The notes under the pieces were generated by a model. It saw only the letters and a list, made by a program, of their open reading frames with translations, was not told the DNA's origin and did not search any database. The position numbers and the translations under genes were made by a program. A stretch of DNA of 64,000 nucleotides from positions 1,426,001 to 1,490,000 of the forward strand of contig VJWN01000005.1 of assembly GCA_007644065.1 (NCBI GenBank), in the 5' to 3' direction. The stretch comes from Margaritispora aquatica. Taxonomy: Eukaryota > Ascomycota > Leotiomycetes > Helotiales > Discinellaceae. Numbering within the stretch: the stretch's first letter is position 1; every line of letters starts with the position of its first letter. Below are positions 34,601 through 46,506 of this stretch, piece after piece.

Positions 34601-37239
34601 CTAGTTACCAAATCTAAGGGCTTGCTCTGGGCTACAATAGGTGGAGCTGTGAACTGTGAGAACCCACATGCCAGTTTGAGCCAAGGTTTCCTGCGTACTC
34701 TGAGAGTTGAATATGCCGGGAAGAGGTTGATTAATCTCGACCTAGACCCAAAGAAGGAGGCGATGTCCACTCGATCGGTCCAAGCCATCACTTCCGTCTT
34801 CCGAAATATATTCAACTATGGCAAGGACAACATTGTCATGGACTTTGAATTTGCAGACCGCGACGATGTGGTCCAAGTCCCAAGATATTTCCAAGACTCC
34901 CAGAGGAATCAGGTCGTATTCCCCAACTTATCAAAACTAGCAGAGGGAGAGCTCAAGGCATTCAACCAACCAGGCCGCTCCTTGAGATTAACTGTCGGCA
35001 ACCCAGGTCTTCTCGACACCCTTGCATGGAAAGATGATCCTGATGCTGACAAGGACCTCCGAGAGGATATGATTGAGGTGGAGCCAAAGGCCTTTGGTCT
35101 CAATTTCCGTGATATCATGGTCGCCATGGGACAATTGGATGCTGACTATATGGGATTCGAATGCTCCGGCATTGTCAAGCGAGTCGGTCCAGTGGCAGCA
35201 GCTCAAGGCTTTAATGTTGGCGACCGTATCGCAACACTGATGAGAGGTCATTATGGCAGCTTGGTTCGTGTGGAATGGACAAGCGCCATCCACATCCCAG
35301 ACGACATGACATTTGAGACTGCAGCAACACTTCCCATGTCCTTCTCTACAGCCTACTTCGCACTCTTTGAGCTGGGCCGGGTCAAGAAAGGAGAAAGTGT
35401 CTTGATTCATGCAGCTTCTGGAGGTTTAGGCCAAGCAGCAATCGTCTTGGCCAAGCACGTTGGTGCAGAGATCTTCGTTACAATTGGTACAGAGAAGAAG
35501 AGAGAGTTCATCATAAACGAATACAACATCGCGCCCGACCACATTTTCTCCAGCAGAGACGACTCATTCGCAGCCGGCATTATGGCAATGACAAAAAACA
35601 GAGGTGTTGATATTGTACTTAATACTCTTGCTGGTACTCTGCTCCAGGAGAGTTTCAACTGTGTTGCTAGATTTGGACGCTTCGTTGAGATTGGAAAGCG
35701 TGACTTGGAGCAGAACAGTCTGCTTGAGATGGGAGCTTTCGCTCGATCCATCACGATCTCCAGTTTCGATTTGTTGCTCTATGGAGAGTTCAGAGGTCTT
35801 GAAGTCAACCGAGTGATGAAAGACATCATTAATCTTTTCAAGCAAGGCGTCATCGAACCTGTCAAACCAGTCACTGTTTATCCTCTCTCTGAGCTTGAGC
35901 GAGCATACCGGCTCATGCAAGCTGGTAAGCACATTGGAAAGATCATCATCTCTGTCTCAGGAGATGACCTGGTACCGGTAAGATAAACCTCTATTTGTTA
36001 TCTACACGCTTCAGCTTCCTAAACTGACGTCATCTAGATCCTTCCCCAAAGATCTGTTGCCAAATTTCAAGCAGATGCTTCATATCTCATTGTTGGTGGG
36101 GTCGGTGGTATTGGTCGATCCGTTTGCGAGTGGATGATAAGCCGTGGCGCAAAGAACTTGATCGTCCTTTCTCGAGGCGCGAGCCCTGAGAAGATCCGAC
36201 CATTCACGACTGAAATGGCCAAACTTGGATGTAAAGTTAAGGGTGTCGGTTGTGACATTTCGAAGGCGCTGGACCTCGCAATTGCGCTGAACTCTTGTGC
36301 CAGAGATATGCCCCCTATTCGAGGTGTCATTCAAGGTGCCATGGTGCTTCAGGTACATTGCTTTCTGCCCCTTCTGATTCTATCCCATTATATCTTCTCC
36401 TACGGCGGCTGCTAACAAGTATGTAGGATTCTATCATTGAGCAAATGACACTGGAACAGTACAATGCTGCAGTTCGCCCCAAGGTTCATGGAAGCTGGAA
36501 TCTTCACAATCAACTCACAAATTTGGATTTCTTCATCCTCCTCTCCTCCCTGTCAGGTATTGGTGGATTCGCAAGTCAATCTAACTACTCAGCTGGTAAC
36601 ACCTTCGAAGATGCTCTTGCAAGACATCGGGTAGGTAAAGGCCTTCACGGCGCGTCAATCGATATCGGTGTTGTCAAGAGTGTCGGTTACGTCGCAGAGA
36701 ACCGCGGAACAGCAGAAAGACTAAAAAAGTCTGGTTATAAGGAGCTGACTGAAGATGATGTTCTTCAAGCCATTGAGTCGTCTATCGTCTCATCTCCACA
36801 AACGCAGATGTTACTCGGACTCAATGGTGCAGACTGGGAAGAATCGGGATTGGCCAGAGATCAGAGGTTCACAGGATTGACAGCCCGGACATTAGGATCC
36901 GGTTCTACTAGTGTGAGCAAATCTGCCTCGGGTGAGGTTGGTGGGCTCATTGCCGCCGCTGCCACTCTCGAGGAGGCTGCTGCAGTTGTTTTGGACTCGC
37001 TGACGAAGAAACTGATGGACATTTTCATGATTACTGAGGCAGAAGTTGATCCCTCTAAGTCATTGTCAGGTTTCGGTGTCGATTCTCTTGTCGCTGTCGA
37101 ATTGCGAAACATGCTAGCATTGCGTTGCGGTGCTGAAGTCTCAATTTTCGACATCATGCAATCAGCCTCCATCGCAGCACTGTCGGTAACTGTGGCGTCA
37201 AGAAGTAGTCACATCGATCCTTGCTTGGTGCCATCATAA
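28612..37239 (+). CDS. highly reducing polyketide synthase, KS-AT-DH-CMeT-ER-KR-ACP
   Basis: Eleven exons: 28612-28797, 28858-28944, 28994-29051, 29119-29728, 29861-30110, 30166-30964, 31071-31408, 31487-32263, 32354-35977, 36038-36352, 36427-37239. All junctions keep frame and give 2618 residues. Visible sites: KS Cys179 (DTGCSTT) and [13 protein letters not shown] Ser710 (SHSSGE), DH His1040 and Asp1244, CMeT GGGTGG at 1525-1530, ER ASGGLG at about 2056, KR GGVGGIG at about 2263 with Tyr2402, ACP Ser2568 (FGVDSL). All domains keep their key residues, so the enzyme should make a fully reducible, alpha-methylated chain. There is no release domain; the product is expected to pass to the SAT domain of the NR-PKS in this cluster, as in azaphilone and asperfuranone assembly. 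Between KS and AT lies an acidic linker. Confidence 0.95.
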
Positions 37240-38296
37240 ATTCGAACGATGTTCACATATGAGGAAAGTCTTGGGAGATGTCGGATTCTTGGCACAAATT
37301 TGGTGTTTGGTGTTGGCGTTGGCGTTGTCTGATTGGTCTTTGCCATTAGCTTTCCTTATTATGTAATCCGTTGCTTTAGAATGTCCTCGACAAGTAGAAC
37401 TTCAAATGCTACCATTCAAACCATCTTCCTATCTAAACTTTCAATTGCATATAATTATCAATCATTTCGAGAGAAACCCTGATTTCTAAGTTCATGAAGA
37501 CGAACTATCAAGTTATAACCACCAAAATCGGCGGCACAACCTTCACAATTCATGGGAAACAGTGACACAATCCCAAATAAAAGCAAGATATTTCTGCATT
37601 ATTCCAGCGATCATTAATATTCACGAAGATATTCAATCCGTCAAGAAAAGCTTCGCAAGTGGTTATCATGGTTGGTCCTGAAACCTGTGCTGATATGGCG
37701 TGAAAGAAAAGTTCTGGAAAGCTCATCCCAAATCCTAGCCCATCCACTATTCCTCGATAACATGCACGACCTTTCTTGAATCATTTTCATCTATTTAGTA
37801 TAGTGATGCTGCAGCAATAGCGTACCACAATTTTCGAGCGATTCAGTCAGTCCAAGCAGTGCTTTACCTTCTCAACTATACCCTTCATGCATAAACTTGT
37901 CCATTATAACAGATGAGGAATCAGGTCACAGAAACATTTAAATCTCACATGTCGGACTTTATTCTCGGGTCGGAGTTTCTAAAGATCTCGTATCCTTCCT
38001 TTATCTTCTGCTCTTCAGGCTCACTTGAGTACACATACGCGGAAAGTGGGCCATTGAAGATACGAAAGTAGTGTCCAGCGAACCTCTAATCACTATTTTA
38101 TTCCCACATATGACTCGCATATCTCCTGGATGCACTTTCTTAATCTCCACCAAAGTAACTCTTATGGTATGGGCATCATCTCGGTTCCATCATCTGATGA
38201 TCTTGGCTGTGAGTTGATTCTTCTAGGTATCCTTTTGTCAAGCCAAGCTTATTCATATTTATCGCGAGTTTCAAAATCACTTTACAGACATCTGAT
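37240..38296. other. intergenic region: HR-PKS 3' flank and FAD monooxygenase promoter
   Basis: 1.06 kb, no gene seen. It holds one exact cluster element at 37971, about 320 bp before the monooxygenase start. Confidence 0.6.
37971..37980 (+). promoter_or_regulatory. CGGAGTTTCT element upstream of the FAD monooxygenase
   Basis: Exact 10-mer. With its left flank (CTCGGGTCGGAGTTTC) it closely matches the site at 49640 (CTCGGGCGGAGTTTC). Confidence 0.65.
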
Positions 38297-39690
38297 ATGC
38301 CGAGTACCATCGAACCCGAGCAATCCGTGGATGTCGCCATTGTCGGAGGCGGCATCATCGGTCTAGCTCTTGCACTGGGTCTCATCAAGCGTGGGATCAA
38401 TGTGAAGGTTTACGAGCAGGCAACGAGTCTTCGAGAGATTGGTGCTGGTGTCGCATTTACGGCTAATGCCATCCGTTGCATGGCTTTGCTTGACCCGAAT
38501 ATTGTCACCGCGTTGAGATCCGTTGCGACATCGAATGGTGACCCAAACAATCCGAACGACTGGCTGCAATGGGTAGATGGTTACAATCAAGATCCAGTGG
38601 ATCCCTGGAAGGAGGAGCTTCTGTTTAAATTGTACGCTGGAGTCAAAGGTTTCGAAGGATGTCACAGAGCACATTTCTTAGATGCTCTAGTGAAGAGCGT
38701 ACCGGAAGGTGTGGTCCAGTTCCAGAAGCGTCTCGACACCTTGTCGGAGGATGGTAGTGATGAAAAAGTTGTTCTTAAATTCTTCGACGGGACAATGGCC
38801 GAAGCCGATGCTGGTATGTTTTAACATCCAAAAATACACGAGTACGCCACTAACAAAGTGATTATGTAGTCATTGGTTGTGACGGAATCAAATCACGTGT
38901 GAGACAGATTCTCCTTGGGAAGGGTAATCTCGCCTCGTATCCTCATTATAGCCACAAAGTAGCTTATCGAGGCCTTATACCTATGGAAGCAGCAGTCAAG
39001 GCTTTAGGAGAATATAAGGCCAAGAATCAGCACATGCACATCGGACCCAAGGCACACGTGCTTCACTTCCCAGTCGCAGGACAAACTCTGGTCAACTTCG
39101 TTGCCTTTGACACCGATCTCAACGAGTGGAACGACAATGAGAAGATGGTAGCACCAGCTACGCGGCAAGAGGTGGAGAAAGTCTTTGCCAACTGGGGACC
39201 AACAGTACGTACTGTTGTCAGTTTGTTACCAGATCATCTCGACAAGTGGGCCATCTTCGACAGCTTCGACCATCCAGCGCCGTACTACAGCCGCGGGCGG
39301 ATCTGCATCGCAGGAGATGCTGCACACGCAGCGGCACCCCATCACGGCGCCGGTGCGGGAATCGGTATTGAGGACGCCCTCTGTCTCGCTACGCTCATGG
39401 AGAAGGTCATGATCTCGTTCCAGGAAAAGCGTGTGAGTAAAGCTCGCGCTTTGAGCTCGGCATTCGACACTTTCAATTCCATCAGACATGAGCGAAGCCA
39501 GTGGCTGGTCAATAGCAGTCGTGGTATCTGTGAGGTGTATGAATGGGCGGACCCGAAGACGGGCGACGATCCCGAGAAGTGCTTCCAGGAGATCGAGTGG
39601 CGATCGCATAAGATCTGGTATTTCGATTATGAAGGCATGTTGAAGGATGCGAGTGCTGCTTTCGAGCAGAGACTTCAGAGTGTCTCATGA
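38297..39690 (+). CDS. FAD-dependent monooxygenase, salicylate hydroxylase-like (AzaH/AfoD/PigN class)
   Basis: Two exons (38297-38813, 38870-39690) give 445 residues. FAD-binding motifs are intact: GGGIIG at residues 17-22, the DG motif in [10 protein letters not shown], and the GD motif in [17 protein letters not shown]. This is a group A flavoprotein monooxygenase that uses NAD(P)H and O2. Its relatives in azaphilone clusters hydroxylate and dearomatise the NR-PKS benzaldehyde so that the pyran ring closes, the step that defines azaphilones. It follows the HR-PKS directly. No membrane anchor or signal peptide is seen. This is the strongest single enzyme clue that the product is an azaphilone or an asperfuranone-like compound. 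Confidence 0.93.
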
Positions 39691-40455
39691 GTATTTTCGG
39701 TTAATTAGACAATGATGTACTACAATCACTTTTCTTGTTCTATTTTGCGAGCTATGCTATTTCACGTGTCGTTATGGATTAATTACCGTTTGAGATTGAA
39801 GTTTGACGCACATTAAATTACTTTACTAGTCTAATAGCGAATTTGAACCACACTGAACGGTCCTTATAACGAGTCTTCTCGTCACGTGACATTTCTGTTT
39901 TCATTCCTTTGATATACCTACCTACCTACCTATCAAGTTGTCATGGGAGCTTTGGTTACAAGTAAGTGCCATGCTCACACCGCTCTGGAGGAATCTTGGC
40001 TCAATTATCAACACATCTCTCTGCCTCTGTACCTAATGCTCGTCAGAGTCATCAATTCTAGGAATACTCTATTGCATTGTTGCCTGCTTCGTCTTTACTA
40101 TTCTTCACTGAACTTCATCTCATTCCTATCCTCCCAGCACAGACCTGTTTTGGCGAAGCGAGCCAAGGAATCCGTAACTGCAGACGCCACATAAATCCAT
40201 CTCCAAGCCTAGCCCTAACCTTTTGAACCTCGCCTCCCTCTCATTAAAAAACCGTTAGCAATGTTTAACATGAGGTGCCTATTTAATCTTTTTTAGGTAG
40301 ACAAAGGTGCGGTTATTATGATATAATAGGGCTCTAATCGGTAGGGTAATAAAAACTGTGATTCCAAAAATCATTCCGCAAAATTCTGATTTTCGCACTA
40401 ATTATAGGAACTGCTGCAGCAAACGCCACTGACACCGTAAGCGAGGGAGAATCTC

Positions 40456-40463
40456 AAACTCCG
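40456..40463 (-). promoter_or_regulatory. CGGAGTTT element (inverted) upstream of the FAD oxidase, distal
   Basis: Reads AAACTCCG on the plus strand, about 264 bp from the start codon. Confidence 0.5.
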
Positions 40464-40536
40464 AGAACTTCTACATCAACAGATATCAGTGTGCAACACT
40501 AGTGCTTTCGGCTTTGCCCAGTAATATGGGAACTCA

Positions 40537-40544
40537 AAACTCCG
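40537..40544 (-). promoter_or_regulatory. CGGAGTTT element (inverted) upstream of the FAD oxidase, proximal
   Basis: Reads AAACTCCG on the plus strand, about 183 bp from the start codon and 81 bp from the distal copy, same orientation. Confidence 0.5.
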
Positions 40545-40726
40545 AAAAGTGTCTGACGCCGAGCCTTTTGGTGGGATCTGAAGATGCTTTTCAGTGAGTA
40601 GTTGATGACGGTGAGCAGTTTTTTCTCTTGGGCTCAATTTCGCAGTCTACCTTATATATCAGCGTCGCCGTATGTCATGATCTTTATGTTTCATTTCGAT
40701 ACCTCATCCAGACAATAATCGCAATC

Positions 40727-42515
40727 ATGTTTTCTTCGGCGAATTGTCTCGCATTGGTTGCGCTCGGCTTCTCTACCTTTACTGCTGCCACCAACACTGA
40801 TCTGAAGAAGATTTTTGGTTCAAGTCTCTCACCTGATGCGCAGATCTATCAAGCTACTGATCCCGCTTTCGCGACGAACGTCACCCAGAGATGGACCCTC
40901 CATGATGCTCCTACTTACTTTGGCGCCATTAAACCCGCCACAGAGCAAGATGTACAGAACATCGTAAGATACACATCTCTACCACTCATGGCATTGTTTT
41001 CTAAATACACTTCCAGGTGAAAATCGCCGTCAAAAAGAATATCCCTTTCCTGGCCACTGGTGGAGGTTATTCAGATTCCATCACTCTCGGAAATTTGAAC
41101 AGTGGTCTCGAGATTGATCTCAGTCTGTTGACCTCTGTCAGCCTAGACGCAAAGAGAAGTCTCCTCACCATCGGTGGAGGAACTCGGTTTTCACAGGTTC
41201 TCGCTCCCTTGTATGCCGCAGGAAAGCAGATGGGTACGTGACATCCTTCAAAATTCCGAAATACACACGTGAAGCTAAATTCTCACAAGCTATTGGCACT
41301 GCCGATTGTGTTGGCATTATCGGAACTACCCTTGGGGGCGGTGTTTCCTCATACCAAGGCCGTCACGGTCTTTTGATCGATACCCTCAAGTCGGTTAGAT
41401 TGATCACTGCTGCGGGAGAGGCCATCACCGTCTCCAGCAGCCAGAACTCAGATTTGTTCTGGGGCATTCGTGGCGGTGGTGCCAATTTCGGCATCATCAC
41501 CTCGGCTGTGTATGAAGTTTTCGACGCTGACAACGATGGGTTAGTTATGGTTGCTGATTTTGAGTACTATGGTTATTCCAATGTTTCGGTTTTCAATGCT
41601 TTGAAGACTTTCGATAACCATCTCCCATCCAAATTGGGCATTAACATTGGAACGATCTTTGATCCAGCAAGCCAAGGAGTAAGTCATCCATCAAAATCAT
41701 CTTTCTTACTCTTTTCCCCACTTATATTCTCATCGAAACCTCTTCGATTTCTTCTGAACTCCGAAATACTAACAAATGCCCCTAGCTCGGAATGATTGTC
41801 AACATCAACTACTTCGGCAACGCGACCGAAGGTCTCAAACTCGTGCAGCCCTTTATCGACGCCGGACCAGTCCTGAGCAACGTACAGTCAGTTCCCTGGA
41901 CCGACGTTATCAAGAGCTCATACTTCGGACTCGACGGGGGAGCCTGCAACTACGGCCAATACGCCAATGCCTACACCGTCGGCGCCAAGCAGACCAACGT
42001 GACTACTCTGAGCAAGTTCCTCGGAACTTACCTCACGTACGCGCTGGAGAACCCTACTGTGCGCCCTAGCTTCGTCATTCATAGATGGCCTCAACAAGCT
42101 GTTCTTGATGTGAGGGATGACGAGACTGCGTATCCTTATCGTGATTTGAAGATGCACTTGTAAGTCCCTTTTCCTTTTCTTCCAAGCCTACGAAACCCAA
42201 CCATCCCTCGATCCTCCAAACATATCTGGTGTGTAACCCTGACTGACGCGTTTACAAAGCCAACTCGAGACCTACTACGCACCCAATCAACCCGCTCTCG
42301 ACGCCACAGTAGACACTTTCTCGAAAGGTGCGCGCAGCCTACTCCAATCTACCAGCGGCTACCCTACGCTAGCGACATACGTCAACTTCGCACACGGCGA
42401 CGAGGGACCCATCGCTTGGCACGGCGCCAACAAGTTGGATAGACTCATCTCGTTGAAGAAGAAGTGGGATCCTAAACAAGTGTTTGGCTTTTACAATGCC
42501 ATTCCCACGAAATAG
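40727..42515 (+). CDS. secreted FAD-linked oxidase, berberine bridge enzyme-like
   Basis: Five exons (40727-40963, 41017-41233, 41290-41678, 41786-42159, 42260-42515) give 490 residues. A signal peptide covers about residues 1-20, so the protein enters the secretory route. The PCMH-type FAD domain shows LATGGGYSDS, TIGGGTRFSQV, GTADCVGIIG and GIRGGGANFG; the BBE tail is YVNFAHGDEG and KKKWDPKQVFGFYNAI. The Cys that binds flavin in bicovalent members is present (ADCVG). The His partner expected after GGG (usually GGGHGY) is not seen. Relatives in asperfuranone and azaphilone clusters (AfoF, CazI, AzaG/AzaL classes) oxidise alcohols or the side chain. I chose the ATG at 40727 for the signal peptide; an in-frame ATG upstream at 40628 is less likely. 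Confidence 0.9.
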
Positions 42516-43625
42516 ATAGCGAGCGCAAAGTTGAATGTAAAAGAAGGACGAGATGGAAATGGAAAATAGAGGCGGGAAAGCGCCCCTTTCCCCCAAAAAG
42601 CGAAATGGAAGGGAAGGTGGCGTCAAACTTTAGATTCTATGACCATCAATATGATCTCCTCTACATACATACAAGCCAGGTACTACCAGAAATCAGAACT
42701 AGCGGAATCTATTCTTGGTCTGCTCAAGCCCTCATCAATTCTACATTGCTCAAGTTAGCCTCCTATAGAATGCCGGCACGAGAGGTGTTAGAATGACACA
42801 GACGAAACTGAAATGCTTAACTGCCCAGCCCTGTGATAATCCGGGCGTGGATCAAGGGATGATTTGAGGACCACAATCTAACCGTGCAATGAAGCTGGAG
42901 ACGAGGCGCGCTTAACTCAAACAGTGACGATTGGGTGGGTTATGGAGATGCGGGAATGCTTTGCCACCATATGATATGGTAAGGAGTGAATTAACCTAAA
43001 CTCTTTACGTGACCTGGCTTTCATGAACTATACTTATCGACAAGAGGTATCTATCTTACTGTAGGGTTCAACAAGTCTCTCCCCACCCAAGTCATATTTA
43101 AACGATCCAACCAAAAGTTTTCCCGAATAATTTTCAGCTTCCGATTGGTCTGGGATAATCTTTGCAGAGGGGAGGGGGGTTGGAGGCCCAACTGTACAGA
43201 TTTGAGGAATGCGAGAACGTCATTACCTACAACTCGCTGCTATTATTTAATTGCTCGGATAGGCTCGTGGTGATTCCTCAATCTCAGAGGTGGAAATTAG
43301 GAAAGGATTGGTGCATCAATATTGACCTCCATCCATCATTTCGTAACTGATAAGCAAGATCTTTCACAACCTCCGAAGTATATTCCATCATACTGTCAAA
43401 CATCGAGAATCGACACACGCTCTGTTGCTTCTTTCATTTTATCTATTCAGATCTATCCAGATATTTTTGCTTCATATAATCCATATGCTTTACATGGATT
43501 AAATGCTCCATTATACCAATGTTAATTCCAACAAACTCCTTCATTTTAACACCATCATATACCTTACCGAGCCTCGCCAAAGTGAAATATATCATCGCAT
43601 GTATTGCATACCGACCTCACGAACT
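42516..43625. other. intergenic region between two convergent genes
   Basis: 1.1 kb of shared 3' flank of the FAD oxidase and the MFS transporter. No gene, RNA or strong repeat is seen. Confidence 0.55.
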
Positions 43626-45622
43626 TTATACAACATTCTCCTCATCAGTTACTGTCGCGGCCTGCTTCTCCTTCACCGATCTCCACTCCATCCCCGCTGC
43701 CCCAATAATCGCAAAACAGCTCATGATCAGTCCGACCTGGAAAGCCTTCGTGATAGCGTTATTGTAGGCCACCAATATCTGCTGCAGATATTCGACGGGG
43801 ACTAGCCTCCTAATCTCCAGCGCTCCCGCTTTCAGAACAACATTTGGGTCAAATCCAGGTATCCTCGCCGCTTTCAAGTTCGTGCGCAGATGGTTGGCGA
43901 AGACGTTCTCAGCTACGGAGAGGAATATGGTGCCTCCGAGGAACAGGGCGGAGAAGACAACGGCTACTCCTGTGGGCGTGTCTTTCATGGAGAGTACGAC
44001 TTGTGCAGCGACGTTTGCTTGTTGGAAGCCGAAACCAACGCCAAAGCCGATGATAATCTGGAAGCCGATCCATTTCGACGTGGCGAGTCCGACGGAGAAG
44101 GTCGTCAAGAGCCCGGCGCCGATGGGCATGAGGACGGCGGATGCGATTATGAATGGCATATAATAGCCGATTTTGTTGGTTAGACCACCGGAGGAGACCA
44201 CACCTGTCAGTTGAGAGAGGATCATTGGTAGTGTGTGGACGGCGGATGTGATTGGGTTTACGCCTTTGACGACTTGGAACCAGATTGGGAGATAGTAGAC
44301 AATAATGAAAACAGTAGCACCGACGCAGAATGCGAAAAGCGCACCAAAGCGAATTGATCGTTGTTTTGCAACTCTGGTTGGTACTTATACATGTCAGTTT
44401 TGCCACTATGAGGAGTGGGACACCATACTTGTAGCGTTTTCTCCATTGTATACCTCGACCGCTATAAACGCAAGCAATAAAATACCGAACAAGGTGAAGA
44501 GAGCAATGATTCTTCCATCAGAATATGCATATGTTGTACCACCCCATTGAAGCCCTAGTAACAGGCATATGACGCAGGAGATGAACAAGACATTTCCGAT
44601 TGGGTCAAATTGCATGATACGAGCGAGAATTTTCCCCTCAGTTTTCTCAAGTTCTTGATCGACACTGAGGAACAAAGAGACACCTACGGCTGCGACTACG
44701 CCGATGGGCAAGTTTATATAGAAACACCACCTCCAAGTCGCCTTATCGGCGAAAACACCACCCAGCTAGAGGATGATGAGCATTTTCGTATTCAACGAGG
44801 CATAAGGGCACTTTACCAGAGGTCCGAAGACTGAGCAGAAGCCAAACAAACCGCCCAATAATCCAGTTATCAAAGGTCTGGCAGAGATTGGTGCAACCTG
44901 GGAAACAGCAGTTGTTGCTCCTGTGAACATACCGGCAGATCCAAGCCCAGCTATGAGGAGTCAATTTGATGAAGTTTGGGAGAAGATGTGCTACAAACCT
45001 ATGGCTCGGCCTGCAATTAAAGCTGTCGATGTTGGAGCAACACCACAGATTAGAGAACCGAGTTCGAAGATGAAAAGAGCCATCAGGAAGACCCATTTAA
45101 CATTGAAGTAGGTATAAAATTTGGCGTAGAGAATTTGAAAAGCTGTGGAAAAAATCAGTATTGGGCTGGAAATTAGTTCATAGCATCGCACTTACAGCAG
45201 GTGGTCAAGAGGTATGCGGAGCCATACCATCCCACATCATCGATCGTATGGAAAGAATCTGTGATGCGAGGAATTGCTGTTGTGAGGACTATTCGTTCAG
45301 ATTTAGCATCAGTATCTTCAAATTAGCTAGACGAGAACTAACTTGTATTATCCAACGCTACACAGAAGATAGCCAGCATCAGAGATCCAACCACAGTGGC
45401 AAGTTTATAGCCAGCCAGATGTTGGGAGTTAACTTGATCCGTATCAGAGAGGATGGCTTCGCTCTTCTCTGGATCTGGTGATGCTCCGCCACTACTGTCA
45501 ACACCACTCACCCTTTCTATGTCGGAATCTTTCTCGATAGACACCATTTCCAGACTCGAACCTTCCGTACCTTCTTTGGAAAGGGTGTTGTGGATCGCTG
45601 GAGGAGCCGTTGTCGTCACCAT
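43626..45622 (-). CDS. MFS drug-efflux transporter (DHA2-like, 14 TM type)
   Basis: Six exons (45622-45343, 45288-45196, 45142-44999, 44950-44817, 44765-44429, 44371-43626) give 577 residues. A hydrophilic N-terminus of about 70 residues precedes the first membrane span. Family blocks are [40 protein letters not shown], and [13 protein letters not shown]; the repeated hydrophobic spans fit 14 TM helices with proton antiport. Such pumps are standard in polyketide clusters (AfoB type) and export the product or protect the producer. The ATG at 45622 is used because the upstream part of the frame opens only with GTG. It shares its promoter with the 2OG oxygenase, which runs the other way. Confidence 0.92.
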
Positions 45623-45898
45623 GGTTGCCACTCACTGATAATTGATACTCAATGAAGCTGGAGCGTGATACTCAACCAAAAGCCTCAAGAGAATAAGAAC
45701 TTGCCGACGATGAGTCAATACGGGTCAGATTGAAGAGAGATTGCATAGGCCAAGTTGGTAAGAGGACGAGGGTGAGTTGGTTGGTGGATCAAAGACGTGT
45801 CATCGAGAGCGTCGGATGGGATGATTGGCTCCATTGTTTCAGGCTTTCAGGAAGCGAGATGATGGGCAGGACATCGGATGAGAAGACGAAGTTGCATT

Positions 45899-45982
45899 GT
45901 TGATGATCGATGGTTGATGATCGATGGTTGATGATCGATGGTTGATGGTTGATGGTTGATGGTTGATGGTTGATGGTCGATG
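45899..45982 (+). repeat. GTTGATG 7-bp/14-bp tandem array in the MFS/2OG promoter
   Basis: Three 14-bp units (GTTGATGATCGATG) followed by about six GTTGATG-type units, ending in GTCGATG. It ends 3 bp before the CGGAGTTTCT element. The inner ATCGAT makes each long unit partly palindromic. Confidence 0.8.
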
Positions 45983-45985
45983 TTG

Positions 45986-45995
45986 CGGAGTTTCT
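45986..45995 (+). promoter_or_regulatory. CGGAGTTTCT element between the MFS pump and the 2OG oxygenase
   Basis: Exact 10-mer, 364 bp from the pump start and 512 bp from the oxygenase start. One site could serve both genes. Confidence 0.6.
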
Positions 45996-46506
45996 ATCTC
46001 TCCATGGGAGAAGTGCAGGCCCTCGCACTCGCTTCTCGTCCCCACTTCTCGCCCCCTTGCAGGTGCATGCTGTAGCTCCCGTTACTGCAGCCTGGAGCCA
46101 AGCCGCGATGGCTGCAGCACAGCACAGCACATCACATCATAAATAAGCACGGGAATTATCAAAATCATCAAAGCCACTACGGACTTTGGAAGTTGAGATA
46201 GATAGTCCGATCGATATCAACCATCCTCCATGTAAATATAGACACCACATACTATGGCCGTCGTATGATGTGAGAAGGATTACCCGGCTGGTCCTGCTAG
46301 ATATGGATAAGTTAGTTGAAAAGCATCCGGCTGATGAGCAAATATATGTGTGTGGATAATGAAGTAAACGCTGTTTTTCGAGAAGACTGGAAGCATCGCC
46401 AAGTTGTCGGATTGTTGAACGCCTCAATCGTCGCCAGTTCGTCAGATTCTTGCCAATATTTGCGTGCCAAGTAAGTCAAGGTCCAGATCGATCTTCGAAG
46501 TAGCAG

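Larger units (their letters stand above)
39691..40726. other. intergenic region: FAD oxidase promoter
   Basis: 1.04 kb, no gene seen. It holds two inverted cluster elements (40456, 40537), a TACC run near 39918, and an AT-rich patch at about 40240-40350 with no identifiable element. Confidence 0.6.
45623..46506. other. bidirectional promoter between the MFS pump and the 2OG oxygenase
   Basis: 884 bp between divergent start codons. It has a 7/14-bp tandem repeat array (45899-45982) that abuts an exact cluster element (45986). No gene is accepted. Confidence 0.6.
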
